From Natrinema saccharevitans (GTDB lineage: Archaea > Halobacteriota > Halobacteria > Halobacteriales > Natrialbaceae): a stretch of DNA of 64,000 bases. A model generated the notes under the pieces. That model was not told the origin of the DNA and searched no databases. It was given only the letters and a program-made list of their open reading frames with translations. Positions 17,981 through 26,138 of this stretch are shown here, piece by piece. Each line of letters opens with the position of its first letter. The stretch's first letter is position 1. The DNA lies in the NCBI RefSeq assembly GCF_001953745.1, contig NZ_LWLN01000001.1, forward strand, positions 3,224,001 to 3,288,000, written 5' to 3'. The position numbers and the translations under genes are program-made.

Positions 17981-18013
17981 TTAATTATTTTTGGCGTGCA
18001 GTCACCGTCCGTC

Positions 18014-18598
18014 TCAGCTCTTGTCTCCCACATCCTTGAGAAGTCGGCGGAAGGTCCTCCCGTCGACGAATCGGGGAACCCTCTCGCAGTACTCCTCATA
18101 CTCGCTCCCGTACTGTTCCGCTAACCACGCTTCTTCGGGGCGAGGGTGAATCCACAGCCAGACGATACAGAGCGCCAACAGCGGAACGAGTAGCTTCGCC
18201 GCCGCCGTCGCTATCAGTCCCACGGCGATTCCGATAAACCCGACATACTGTGGATTCCGGGTGTATCGGTACGCACCGCCAGTGTACAACTGTCCCTCGA
18301 GTCCGAGCGTTGCAGTTCGAATGTAATACGCAGAGACGGCGGTAAAGACAACACTCACCACGAGAACGATGGCACCGATGTACCTGATCCACAGCGGCAT
18401 TGCGAGTGTCCCCCTGTTCAGAATTGTAAGCGTCAGAACCGATCCGGTAAAAATCGTACTCGCCGTCCAGTACGTCCAGAACCGCCAGTCCCTGTCGCCC
18501 GGCGGCCAGAACGAAAAAGAGTCGTTGACTACCGTTCCGACGATGCCGACGAGCAACACTACTTGTGCGCCGAGCCCAGTAATGAATACTCCATTCAT
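18014..18598 (-). CDS. Membrane methyltransferase of the ICMT/PEMT family
   Basis: A 194-aa protein with four or five helices. The signature of isoprenylcysteine carboxyl methyltransferase and phospholipid N-methyltransferase-type enzymes is present: GAYRYTRNPQYVGF (108-121, the SAM-contacting G-x-Y-x-x-x-R-N-P) and the later PRPEEAWLAEQYGSEYEEYC (EE at 155-156). Members methylate isoprenoid-linked carboxylates, thiols or amines at the membrane, using S-adenosylmethionine. In this cluster it plausibly methylates the prenylated product. A TATA box lies 27 bases upstream of the ATG at 18598. Confidence 0.85.
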   Translation of the reverse strand: MNGVFITGLGAQVVLLVGIVGTVVNDSFSFWPPGDRDWRFWTYWTASTIFTGSVLTLTILNRGTLAMPLWIRYIGAIVLVVSVVFTAVSAYYIRTATLGLEGQLYTGGAYRYTRNPQYVGFIGIAVGLIATAAAKLLVPLLALCIVWLWIHPRPEEAWLAEQYGSEYEEYCERVPRFVDGRTFRRLLKDVGDKS

Positions 18599-18914
18599 TA
18601 ACTAAGATTAATTAACTAATTAATATATAAGTATTATGGGTCCAGTAACAATTACGCCTGCGTCGCCGTATTCGCTGCGGGTCGTGTCTGTACAACGTCC
18701 CCGGTATGTCCTACCGGCTTCGAGTAACGAGCCGACTCGTCGAAGGAACGATCTCGGCTACAGCGACCTCACGCTCAATAAAACCCAAATCAATCTAGTC
18801 GGTACTACCACTTCTATATTTAATTCCCTATGATATATAATAGAAACCAAAATGCCTCACTTTCACGCTTAACGGCAACAGGCTTAAATAGCCGCCCGTC
18901 GGGAGTGTCCACCC
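18599..18914. other. AT-rich intergenic region at the cluster edge
   Basis: A 316-bp spacer. It holds the minus-strand TATA element (taatatata, 18622-18630) of the methyltransferase gene and a plus-strand TTAAATA box (18884-18890) about 28 bases before the cmi4 ATG. A 65-codon open frame in between has no haloarchaeal codon bias. I see no RNA gene or repeat in it. It marks the right edge of the lower-G+C cluster. Confidence 0.55.
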
Positions 18915-19505
18915 ATGAACGACAAAACCGAGGAACTGCGGGACATCTTCACCGACGTCACCGACGGTGAGGAGACCGTCACCGAATCGCAGGAGGACAC
19001 CCGCGGCTCCTTAGAGCGGGACGAGCGGACCGATCGGGACCGCCTCGAGAGCGTCGTCCAGCAGATGCGCGAACGCTACGCGTTCGAAACGCCGCTCTCG
19101 GACGACGAACTACTCACCGTCGCTCGGGGGTTTTACGACGACCGCAGCGACGACGAGATCGCTTCGGACCTCGGCGTCGACCCCGACACCGTCTTCGAGG
19201 CCCGCATGTCGCTGCACCTCGTCGGCGAGGACGACGCCGCCGAGGTCGATCTCGCGGCGATCCGCGAGCGAGACGCCGACGACGCCACGCTCGCCGACGA
19301 CTACGGCGTCAGCGAGGCCGAGATCCGCCGCTACCGCCGGGTCGCCGAGGCCGAGGACCAGTCGCGGACCGCCAACGACCGCTACCGCGACGAGTTCGAC
19401 AGCGTCCTCGCCGACGCCGACCTCTCCGAACGCATGGCCTCCGACCTCCGCGAGGACGGCCTCGAGGACGCGACCGAGGGAATGGAGACGGACGTGGAGT
19501 TCTGA
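18915..19505 (+). CDS. cmi4: Conditioned-medium-induced protein 4 homologue
   Basis: A 196-aa, very acidic protein without membrane segments. The layout matches what I recall of haloarchaeal conditioned-medium-induced protein 4. A variable acidic N-terminus is followed by LESVVQQMRERYAFETPLSD, then a helix-turn-helix-like repeat (FYDDRSDDEIASDLGVDPDT, and again DDATLADDYGVSEAEIRRYR). The two 'D..IA.DLGV' units look like tandem HTH motifs, so DNA binding is possible. The gene has a TATA box about 28 bases upstream and a hairpin downstream. The family's molecular function is not known to me. Confidence 0.75.
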   Translation: MNDKTEELRDIFTDVTDGEETVTESQEDTRGSLERDERTDRDRLESVVQQMRERYAFETPLSDDELLTVARGFYDDRSDDEIASDLGVDPDTVFEARMSLHLVGEDDAAEVDLAAIRERDADDATLADDYGVSEAEIRRYRRVAEAEDQSRTANDRYRDEFDSVLADADLSERMASDLREDGLEDATEGMETDVEF

Positions 19506-19512
19506 CCCCACC

Positions 19513-19533
19513 TTTTACCCTCCCTCGGTAAAA
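19513..19533 (+). terminator. Hairpin after cmi4
   Basis: Perfect inverted repeat TTTTACC ... GGTAAAA with a 7-base loop, starting 7 bases after the cmi4 stop codon. No long T run follows on the plus strand, so termination would depend on the stem itself. Confidence 0.45.
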
Positions 19534-19550
19534 GCTGGACCAAAAGCACT

Positions 19551-19680
19551 CCTCCCTCCGTTTCGCTCACTTGACTCGCGGCTTGCGCCGCTCGTCTATA
19601 CGCGGCGCTTCGCGCCGCGCTTTCGTTCGCTTCACATCGGTCGTCGGCCCGCTCGCTCACCCTCCGGGTTCGCTCGCGGA
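19551..19680. repeat. Mosaic intergenic palindromic repeat, copy A
   Basis: A non-coding block built from short modules: CCTCCCTCCGTTTCG, a hairpin GCGGCTTGCGCCGC, the perfect 19-base palindrome CGCGGCGCTTCGCGCCGCG (19601-19619), CATCGGTCGTCG, CCGCTCGCTCAC and GTTCGCTCGCGG. The same modules recur in a different order at 36699-36820. Such stem-loop-rich repeats lie between genes in both places. Confidence 0.65.
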
Positions 19681-19752
19681 TGCAACGACTTGATTCACCT
19701 GCTTCCCGCTACGCTGCGAGACTTCTTATACGAAGCCGCGGCCAGACGGCCC

Positions 19753-20439
19753 GTGACCCGCTCTCCCGTCTCGTTCAGCGATCTGCGGACCGCCGCCTAC
19801 TGCCCCCGGAAGTGCTACTACCGGCAGCGACTGCCGGCAGCGGAGCGCGACCCGCCGCCCGAAGTCGACGCGATCCGGGCGCTCGAGCCCCGCTACGAAT
19901 CGCTGCTGGCGGCTCCGCCCGGCGCGCTCGAGGACGAACCGATCGCCGTCCCGTCGGTCCGGTATCGCGACCGGCTGACGGCGACCCGGGACCGGCTCGC
20001 GGAGCGTGGACAGTGGGACCGTCTCCGGAACCCTCGCGACCGCGACGCGTTCGCGGCCGGCCGCCACTGTCGCGGGATCGTCCACAAGGTGCTTTCCGAC
20101 CCGCTCGAGCCGGTGCTGATCTCTTCGGGGGACCCACCCGAGAGCGGCGTCTGGGAGTCCCAATCGGTTCAGGCGGTCGCGGCCGCGAAGGCAGTCGCCT
20201 GGGAACACGGGACGTCGGTCGAGCGGGCCTGGCTCGAGTATCCGGCCCACGGCGTGATCCGCTCGATCGACATGACGACGCGCCGGAAAGCGCAGTATCG
20301 GAGCGCGCTCCGGGCGGTTCGCGAGTTAGATGGCCCGCCGGCGCGGACGACCAGCCGCTCGAAGTGTGAGTCCTGTGAGTTCGCGGCCGAGTGCGGGGTC
20401 AAGACGCGGACGCTGCGGTCGCTGCTCGGGTTCGGCTAA
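19753..20439 (+). CDS. Stand-alone Cas4-like Fe-S protein with degenerate nuclease core
   Basis: A 228-aa protein. The GTG at 19753 is chosen because a TTATAC box lies 25 bases upstream. It has the Cas4/Dna2-type cysteine arrangement for an Fe-S cluster: N-terminal AAYCPRKCYYRQRLP and C-terminal KCESCEFAAECGVKTRT. Cas4 proteins are PD-(D/E)xK exonucleases used in CRISPR spacer acquisition. Here the region that should hold 'D...E-x-K' reads EPVLISSGDPPESGVWESQ, with no clear E-x-K, so catalysis is doubtful. No CRISPR array or other cas gene occurs in the window. It is probably a haloarchaeal housekeeping or orphan Cas4-like protein. Confidence 0.7.
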   Translation: MTRSPVSFSDLRTAAYCPRKCYYRQRLPAAERDPPPEVDAIRALEPRYESLLAAPPGALEDEPIAVPSVRYRDRLTATRDRLAERGQWDRLRNPRDRDAFAAGRHCRGIVHKVLSDPLEPVLISSGDPPESGVWESQSVQAVAAAKAVAWEHGTSVERAWLEYPAHGVIRSIDMTTRRKAQYRSALRAVRELDGPPARTTSRSKCESCEFAAECGVKTRTLRSLLGFG

Positions 20440-20467
20440 CCGTCTGTCACGGGTCGCCGTCGCGCCG

Positions 20468-21100
20468 TTAGGACTCTTCGAGCCAGGCCTCGATCTCGTC
20501 GGCCATCGCGCCGCGACGGTGAATCGTCTCGCTCGAGACGTCGACGACGGTACTCTCGGTCCCGGCGTCGGTTTCCCCGTCGTCAGACTCCGTCTGACGG
20601 GCCGACGAGTCTCCCTCGTCGACGTCCTCGAGGACGACGGCCGCGGCCTCGCGGATCTCGGGATCGAGGTCGGCGGATCGGCGCGCGCTCTCCCGGCCGC
20701 TGACGTTCGCGCTGGTCGACGTGATCGGCGTCCCGGCCCGCTCACAGAGCCGCAGCGCGACCGCGTGGTCCGGCACCCGGACCCCGACGCGGTCCCGCCC
20801 CGCTGTGAGTTCCTCCGGGACGCTCTCGCGTCGCCGACAGAGGACCGTCACGGGGCCGGGGAGAAACGTCCCCATGAACTGTCGTTCCCGTTCGGTCGCA
20901 CGGACGTGCTGTAGCGCCGACGGGACCGAGGGCACCGCCATGGAGATCGGCTTCGATCGGTCCCGGCCTTTCACCTCGAAGACCCGCTCGACGGCGGCGG
21001 GCGCGAGGGCGTCCGCGGCGAGGCCGTAGACCGTCTCCGTCGGGTAGACGACCAGGTCCCCGTTCTCGATCGCCTCGGCCGCGCGGTCGAACTCGCTCAT
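20468..21100 (-). CDS. Threonylcarbamoyl-AMP synthase (Sua5/YwlC/YrdC family)
   Basis: A 210-aa YrdC-domain enzyme that makes threonylcarbamoyl-adenylate from Thr, bicarbonate and ATP, the first step of t6A37 tRNA modification. Motifs are YPTETVYGLAADAL, KGRDRSKPISM (the K..R..K substrate loop), GPVTVLCRRR and TSTSANVSGRESA (the S-x-N motif). The Met at 21100 (MSEFDRAAEAIENGDLVVYP) gives the normal start of the domain. It lacks the extra Sua5 domain, and a 30-residue acidic insert (SSARQTESDDGETDAGTE) follows the core. It is convergent with the Cas4-like gene. Confidence 0.9.
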   Translation of the reverse strand: MSEFDRAAEAIENGDLVVYPTETVYGLAADALAPAAVERVFEVKGRDRSKPISMAVPSVPSALQHVRATERERQFMGTFLPGPVTVLCRRRESVPEELTAGRDRVGVRVPDHAVALRLCERAGTPITSTSANVSGRESARRSADLDPEIREAAAVVLEDVDEGDSSARQTESDDGETDAGTESTVVDVSSETIHRRGAMADEIEAWLEES

Positions 21101-21150
21101 TCGAGTCGAACTCGGCGGATGTCGAGCAAAAAGCTGTCGCTCGGTGTCGA

Positions 21151-21666
21151 TCACTCGAGGCCGAGTTCGGACTCGAGGTCGTCGTAGTCGGGGAAGTCGG
21201 GCCACTCGGTGGCGACCCACGCCCCCTCGACCGTGTGGTCGTCCGCGAGCGCGAAGAAGGCGACGCGGGGTTCGCCGAGGCCGGTCATTCCGTCGAGGTC
21301 GTGTGCAACGCCGTACGAGTCGGCGATCTCGTTGCTCGGATCGCTAAAGAACGTGAAGGGGTAGTCGTTGTCCCCGAGGAACCGCTTGACGCCGTAGGGG
21401 GTCGAAGCCGTGACGCCGACGACGCGGCCGGCCCGCTCGTCCCAGTTTCGCTCGGTCAGTTCGTCCCAGACGTACTTGGCGAGGAACGAGCCGGTCATCG
21501 GCGTGAACACGAGGATCGTCCGGCCGTCGGTCTCGGTGGCGATCTCCGACAGCGTCCGGTCCTCCCAGAACTCGCCGGTGACGAGCGGCCGGGTGAAGTC
21601 GGGCGCGTCCGCGCCGGGTTCGGGGTGATCCGCCGGGCCGAGGTCGACGACCTCGAATTCCGGCAT
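21151..21666 (-). CDS. Redoxin/peroxiredoxin-fold protein without cysteines
   Basis: A 171-aa thioredoxin-fold protein of the AhpC/TSA shape: GADAPDFTRPLVTGEFWEDR, then ILVFTPMTGSFLAKYVWDEL, then GVTASTPYGVKRFLGDNDYP and FFSDPSNEIADSYGV. In peroxiredoxins the segment after 'F.P' carries the peroxidatic Cys; here that position is Ala63, and the whole protein contains no cysteine. It cannot be a thiol peroxidase and may be a structural or regulatory relative. Its ATG overlaps the stop of the upstream glutaredoxin gene by one base, so the two are translationally coupled. Confidence 0.8.
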   Translation of the reverse strand: MPEFEVVDLGPADHPEPGADAPDFTRPLVTGEFWEDRTLSEIATETDGRTILVFTPMTGSFLAKYVWDELTERNWDERAGRVVGVTASTPYGVKRFLGDNDYPFTFFSDPSNEIADSYGVAHDLDGMTGLGEPRVAFFALADDHTVEGAWVATEWPDFPDYDDLESELGLE

Positions 21667-21956
21667 CAGTCGTCACCTCCGGCGCTCGCCGCGGCCCCGT
21701 CTCCGTACGTCGACTCGAGGTAGTCGACGATGTTGGCGCTTTCGGCCATCGTGACGCCGGTGTTCTCGTCGACGACGACGGGAACGGTTCGGACGCCGGC
21801 GACCCGTTTGACGACGTCTCGCTCCGAGTGCATCGGTTCGACGAACCGCGAGCGATAACCGAGGTCGTACTCCTCGAGGAGCCGCGCGACCCGCTCGCAG
21901 AACGGACAGCCCTGGAGCCGGTAGAACGTGATCGGTCGATCGTCGGTGTCGTTCAT
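21666..21956 (-). CDS. Glutaredoxin / GST N-terminal domain protein
   Basis: A 96-aa thioredoxin-fold protein: ITFYRLQGCPFCERVARLLE with the redox CPFC motif (residues about 16-19), the cis-Pro TVPVVVDENTG and the terminal MAESANIVDYLESTYG helix. It would reduce disulfides using a low-molecular-weight thiol, gamma-glutamylcysteine in haloarchaea. The Met at 21956 was chosen because it places the first beta strand at residue 8; an upstream start would add 20 unlikely residues. It overlaps the cysteine-free redoxin gene by one base. Confidence 0.88.
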   Translation of the reverse strand: MNDTDDRPITFYRLQGCPFCERVARLLEEYDLGYRSRFVEPMHSERDVVKRVAGVRTVPVVVDENTGVTMAESANIVDYLESTYGDGAAASAGGDD

Positions 21957-22064
21957 AGCCGAATATAGGGGAATCGGCCGGGTAAACGTGTCGTCACCGG
22001 CGGTGATGACCGTCATTGTAAAATGGGAAACGGTTAACCGATTCGGCTATTAGGCTGTATATCA

Positions 22065-23471
22065 ATGGCGTTGTCTCCGTCGCTTGCGGTCCCGTTGGCC
22101 GCCTACGAACTCCCGCTCGTGGGCGTCGAGCTCGACCAGTCGATGGTGACGATCATCGGCGTGCTCGTCATCGTCGTTCTCATCGCTCTGTCGGCGTTTT
22201 TCTCCTCCTCGGAGATCGCGATGTTCAACCTTCCGAAACATCGCCTCGAGGGGATGTTGGAGGAGGAGACCGCCGGCGCGGGGCTGGTGAAATCGCTCAA
22301 GGACGATCCTCACCGGCTGCTCGTGACGATTCTGGTCGGCAACAACCTCGTCAACATCGCGATGTCCTCGATCGCGACGGCGCTTCTCGGCCTCTACTTC
22401 GAGTCGGGGCTGGTGCCGGTCGTGCTGTCGACGTTCGGCGTGACGGCGATCGTTCTCCTGTTCGGCGAGAGCGTCCCCAAGTCCTATGCCGTCGAGAACA
22501 CCGAGTCGTGGGCGGTCAGCATCTCGAAACCGCTGAAGCTCACCGAGTACCTGCTCTTTCCGCTGATCGTTCTTTTCGATTATCTGACGCGACAGATCAA
22601 TCGTCTCATCGGTTCGACGGGTGCGATCGAGTCGCCTTACGTCACCCGCGACGAGATCCAGGAGATGATCGAGTCCGGCGAGCGCGAGGGGGTCTTGGAG
22701 GAGGAGGAACACGAGATGCTCACGCGGATATTCCGTTTCAACAACACTATCGTCAAGGAGGTGATGACCCCGCGACTCGATATGACGGCGGTGCCGAAAG
22801 ACGCCCCGATCGACGAAGCCATCGAGACCTGTATCCAGAGCGGCCACGCCCGCATCCCGGTCTACGAGGGCAGCCTCGACAACGTGCAAGGTGTCGTCCA
22901 CATCCGCGATCTCGTCCGGGACCTCAACTACGGCGAGGCGAGTGACGACGAACTCGAGCTGGCGGATCTCATCCAGCCGACGCTGCACGTCCCCGAGTCG
23001 AAAAACGTCGACGAACTGTTGACCGAGATGCGGGAAAACCGGATGCACATGGCCATCGTCATCGACGAGTTCGGCACTACCGAGGGGCTGGTGACGATGG
23101 AGGACATGATCGAGGAGATCATCGGCGAGATTCTGGAGGGCGGCGAGGAACAGCCGATCGAGGAGATCGCCGACGACACCGTTCTCGTCCGCGGCGAGGT
23201 CAACATCGAGGACGTCAACGAGGCGCTCGACATCGAACTCCCCGAGGGACAGGAGTTCGAGACCATCGCCGGCTTCATCTTCAACCGCGCCGGCCGCCTC
23301 GTCGAGGAGGGCGAGGAGATCACCTACGACGGCGTCCGCATCACCGTCGAGACCGTCGAAAACACCCGCATTCTGAAAGCCCGGCTCACGAAACTCGAGC
23401 GAGTGGCCGACGACGAACCGGAACCCGACGTGGAGCCCGCGCCGCTCGAGGCCGACGACGACCACGAGTAG
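22065..23471 (+). CDS. CNNM/CorC-type membrane protein with CBS pair (hemolysin family)
   Basis: A 468-aa protein. The N-terminal CNNM transmembrane domain has about four helices (MVTIIGVLVIVVLIALSAFF; SSSEIAMFNLPKHRLEGM; LLVTILVGNNLVNIAMSS; FGESVPKSYAVENT). It is followed by a CBS pair (VKEVMTPRLDMTAVPKDAPI ... VVHIRDLVRDL; ENRMHMAIVIDEFGTTEGLV) and a C-terminal CorC/HlyC domain (EIADDTVLVRGEVNIEDVNE). Family members are implicated in Mg2+ or Co2+ efflux or Na+/Mg2+ exchange. A short palindrome (CGGTTAACCG) and a TATA-like stretch lie between 22020 and 22060. Length and order are normal. Confidence 0.92.
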   Translation: MALSPSLAVPLAAYELPLVGVELDQSMVTIIGVLVIVVLIALSAFFSSSEIAMFNLPKHRLEGMLEEETAGAGLVKSLKDDPHRLLVTILVGNNLVNIAMSSIATALLGLYFESGLVPVVLSTFGVTAIVLLFGESVPKSYAVENTESWAVSISKPLKLTEYLLFPLIVLFDYLTRQINRLIGSTGAIESPYVTRDEIQEMIESGEREGVLEEEEHEMLTRIFRFNNTIVKEVMTPRLDMTAVPKDAPIDEAIETCIQSGHARIPVYEGSLDNVQGVVHIRDLVRDLNYGEASDDELELADLIQPTLHVPESKNVDELLTEMRENRMHMAIVIDEFGTTEGLVTMEDMIEEIIGEILEGGEEQPIEEIADDTVLVRGEVNIEDVNEALDIELPEGQEFETIAGFIFNRAGRLVEEGEEITYDGVRITVETVENTRILKARLTKLERVADDEPEPDVEPAPLEADDDHE

Positions 23472-23522
23472 TCCGCCGAGTCGCCGTTTTCCGTCCGGAC
23501 GAAGTCGTGTCTCGGGTCCGGA

Positions 23523-24242
23523 TCAGTTCTCCGGGCCGACGAGTCCGGCGACATCTCGTGCGACTGCCGGCGGCACGACGATTCGGCGGGGTCCCTGCAC
23601 GTACTGCCCGTCCGGCTGGGCATACGTGAGCGAGAGGACGGCCGCGTCGCCGAGTCGGCGGACCGAAACGGCCTCGATGACCCCGAGATCGATCACCTGT
23701 TCGGGTTCGTAGAGGTAGATCGTTCGGTCCTCGGGATCGAGTTTGCCGACCGACTGGAGAAACGACGCGAGAACGAGCGCGACGAGTGCGAGCGGAACGA
23801 ACGCCGCGGCGACGAAGGTAAACGGACTGGCACCGGCGGCCAGAAGTTCGTTTTGCGAGACGTACCGCCCGGCCCCCATCAACAGGCCGATGACGGCTCC
23901 CATCACGACGGTTCCGACGGCTGCGTCGATCGCGCGGTCGAGTCGCTTCTCGGAGGGCACGTCGACCGGGAGTCGCGCGAGGTGACGTTCGGTGTCGCTC
24001 GAGGCGGCGATCGCGAGAACGGTCGCGGCGACGGCTGCGATGAGCGCGACGACGACGGTTCGGCCGGTTCCGCCGGCCGCCTCGCCGGCGAGCCTGTAGA
24101 GCCGCCAGCAGACGACCGTCAGAATCGCGGCGAAAAAGGTGCCGACGCCGAACGTCCACAGCAGTCGGACGGTACGTGAGGTACTGGCGTCGCGACGCCA
24201 CTGGATCGTCTCGTCGGTGACGTCGACGGCGTCCTCGTCCAT
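23523..24242 (-). CDS. Hypothetical membrane protein with cytoplasmic C-terminal domain
   Basis: A 239-aa protein with two pairs of hydrophobic helices (LLWTFGVGTFFAAILTVVCW; TVVVALIAAVAATVLAIAAS; GTVVMGAVIGLLMGAGRYVS; FVAAAFVPLALVALVLASFL). A soluble C-terminal part of about 75 residues follows (RTIYLYEPEQVIDLGVIEAV ... PDGQYVQGPRRIVVPPAVAR). The C-terminal strand pattern looks like a PH-like domain of the kind fused to membrane helices in haloarchaea. I do not recognise a functional family. It lies between the CNNM gene (convergent) and the PiT gene (same strand, 50 bases). Confidence 0.6.
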   Translation of the reverse strand: MDEDAVDVTDETIQWRRDASTSRTVRLLWTFGVGTFFAAILTVVCWRLYRLAGEAAGGTGRTVVVALIAAVAATVLAIAASSDTERHLARLPVDVPSEKRLDRAIDAAVGTVVMGAVIGLLMGAGRYVSQNELLAAGASPFTFVAAAFVPLALVALVLASFLQSVGKLDPEDRTIYLYEPEQVIDLGVIEAVSVRRLGDAAVLSLTYAQPDGQYVQGPRRIVVPPAVARDVAGLVGPEN

Positions 24243-24291
24243 ACGTCGGACTCACGACCCGTCGGGTAAAGACCGTTCGATGTCGGCCGGT

Positions 24292-25485
24292 CTATAGGAG
24301 GATCGCGGCGACGGCGGTGTAGCCGACGAACGAGACGGTGATCGACCCGGCCAGCGATCCGATCCACGCGAGGACGGTCACGCCCATCTTGCGGGCGCTG
24401 ACGCCGCCGCCGGCGCCGGCCGCGGCGTAGCCGCTCCCGATGATCGCGCTGACGATGATCTCGTTGAACGAGACCGGGATGCCGTAGAGGACCGCCGCCT
24501 GAGCGATGATGAAGGAGGGAATGAGCGCGGCGATCGATCGCCGCGGGCCAAGCGAGGAGTAGTCCTGCGAGATCGCCTTGATCATCCGTGGTGCGCCGGT
24601 CCACGAGCCCAACAGGAGGCCGAACCCGCCGCCGATAAGCATCGCGAGCAGCGGCAACTCGAGTTCGCCCGACAGCGGGATCAGCGGGCCGATCGCCAGC
24701 CCGACCTGACTGCCGCCGGCGGAGAAAGCCACGAGCCCGCCCAACACGAGCAGGAAGTGCCGTTCGCCCCGTTCGGTGCCGTTGCGCAGGTCCAGCCCGA
24801 TCGCGACCGCCCACAGCGCCGCGATCACGGCCGTCGCGAGGACGGTGCCGGCGATCGCCGGCCCCGGAAGCGAGGCGCTCGAGGCCTGTGCGATCGACTG
24901 CCCGCCCGCGTCCGCCGGGCCCAGCAGCGCGAACTCGATGTTGGCGACGATCGCGCCGACGATCGCGGCCAGCACGACGATGAGATACTCCTCGGGGACC
25001 ACCTCGGCACGTAACGCGCGGGCGACCGCGTAGGCGATCGAACCGCCGACGAACGGCGTGAGGACCCACAGGGCGGTGATCTCGGTGTATTTGGCCCACG
25101 CCGGGTCGCCGCCCATCGCGAGGCCGACGCCGACGACCGCGCCCGTGACGGTAAACGCCGTCGCGATCGGATATCCCGTGAAGATCCCGATCGCGACCAG
25201 AGCGGCCGCGATCAGCAGCGCCAGCGTCGCGGCCAGCGAGGAGAGGGTCACGCCGCCGATCAGTTCCGTCCCGACCGCCTCGGAGACGTTCGCTCCCTGC
25301 AAGACCGCGCCGGAAAAACCGAGCAGCCCCACGAGAAAGCCCGCTCGCATCACCGAGATCGCGTTCGCGCCGACCGCCGGGGCAAAGGGCGTCGACCCGC
25401 TCGAGCCGGCACCGATCGCCCAGGCCATGAAGAGACTCGCGAGTGCGGCCACGGCAAAGGTCCCGAGCGTGGCGATTTCGACCAT
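24292..25485 (-). CDS. Inorganic phosphate transporter, PiT family (copy 1)
   Basis: A 397-aa, about ten-helix transporter with the duplicated PiT signature: N-terminal FMAWAIGAGSSGSTPFAPAV GAN-type repeat and C-terminal FSAGGSQVGLAIGPLIPLSG repeat. PiT proteins import phosphate with Na+ or H+. This copy differs clearly from the other two PiT genes in the window (40273 and 44204), which are close to each other. The central cytoplasmic loop is short. The start at 25485 (MVEIATLGTF) is preceded by an ordinary haloarchaeal promoter region. Confidence 0.88.
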   Translation of the reverse strand: MVEIATLGTFAVAALASLFMAWAIGAGSSGSTPFAPAVGANAISVMRAGFLVGLLGFSGAVLQGANVSEAVGTELIGGVTLSSLAATLALLIAAALVAIGIFTGYPIATAFTVTGAVVGVGLAMGGDPAWAKYTEITALWVLTPFVGGSIAYAVARALRAEVVPEEYLIVVLAAIVGAIVANIEFALLGPADAGGQSIAQASSASLPGPAIAGTVLATAVIAALWAVAIGLDLRNGTERGERHFLLVLGGLVAFSAGGSQVGLAIGPLIPLSGELELPLLAMLIGGGFGLLLGSWTGAPRMIKAISQDYSSLGPRRSIAALIPSFIIAQAAVLYGIPVSFNEIIVSAIIGSGYAAAGAGGGVSARKMGVTVLAWIGSLAGSITVSFVGYTAVAAILL

Positions 25486-25653
25486 TTACTGGCTTCCTAT
25501 TAGCGGCCCCTACAAGTGTGTGCCGACCTGCGGTCGCCAGTGGCGGCCGAGCGGCTAAACCGCGGAGTCTGCTCGAGTCAATGCGGTGGAAAGATCCGTG
25601 AGAAACTGTCCGATCACAGATCCGTTTTGTGCCGCGTCGGAAACCCGCATACA

Positions 25654-26070
25654 TCACTCCACTGGCTCGGAATCGGTCGCGACGTGCTCGAGAAAGAACG
25701 CCCTGTGTTTGTACAGGATCCATAGGCCGGTCAGCCAGAGTGTTGTGGCAGCCACGGCACTTAGTAGTAGATCGTCATCGCCTTGGACAGTACCTGAGTC
25801 GAGAATCCCAAGAAATCCCCCTGTAATATGAAAACTCCAACCGAGGAATCCACCGGCGAGGCCGATTGGCCGGCCAGTGATGATCGTCCAGCCGATACCG
25901 ACTGTACACACACTGAAGACGATTGCTGGCCAGATCTCCAGGGGGTTCTCTCCACTAATGGCTTGAATACCGTTCCTAATTCCGTTGATTAGGATGAGCC
26001 AGCCCAGTATTCCGACGCTGAACGGTGCTGTATTTGTATTCAGCTCAAGAAGTTTCCTTCTGGAAATCAT
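25654..26070 (-). CDS. Small four-helix membrane protein, unknown
   Basis: A 138-aa hydrophobic protein with about four helices (VGILGWLILINGIRNGIQ; IVFSVCTVGIGWTIITG; PIGLAGGFLGWSFHITGG; AVAATTLWLTGLWILYKH). It lies 68 bases downstream of, and on the same strand as, the Tat-exported protein. An AT-rich stretch around 26098-26115 looks like its own promoter. Base composition is lower in G+C than the neighbouring PiT gene. It could protect against or export the adjacent secreted protein, but nothing in the sequence proves it. Confidence 0.6.
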   Translation of the reverse strand: MISRRKLLELNTNTAPFSVGILGWLILINGIRNGIQAISGENPLEIWPAIVFSVCTVGIGWTIITGRPIGLAGGFLGWSFHITGGFLGILDSGTVQGDDDLLLSAVAATTLWLTGLWILYKHRAFFLEHVATDSEPVE

Positions 26071-26138
26071 TTCCTAGTACTAGTATCAATCAATTAGCAA
26101 TAATATATTATAATTGTGGGCTACTCAAATATCATTAA

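Noticed and set aside
18636-18833. 65-codon open frame between the methyltransferase and cmi4
   Set aside because: It lacks haloarchaeal codon bias, its ATG lies only about 10 bases from the TATA element of the opposite gene, and no protein features are seen.
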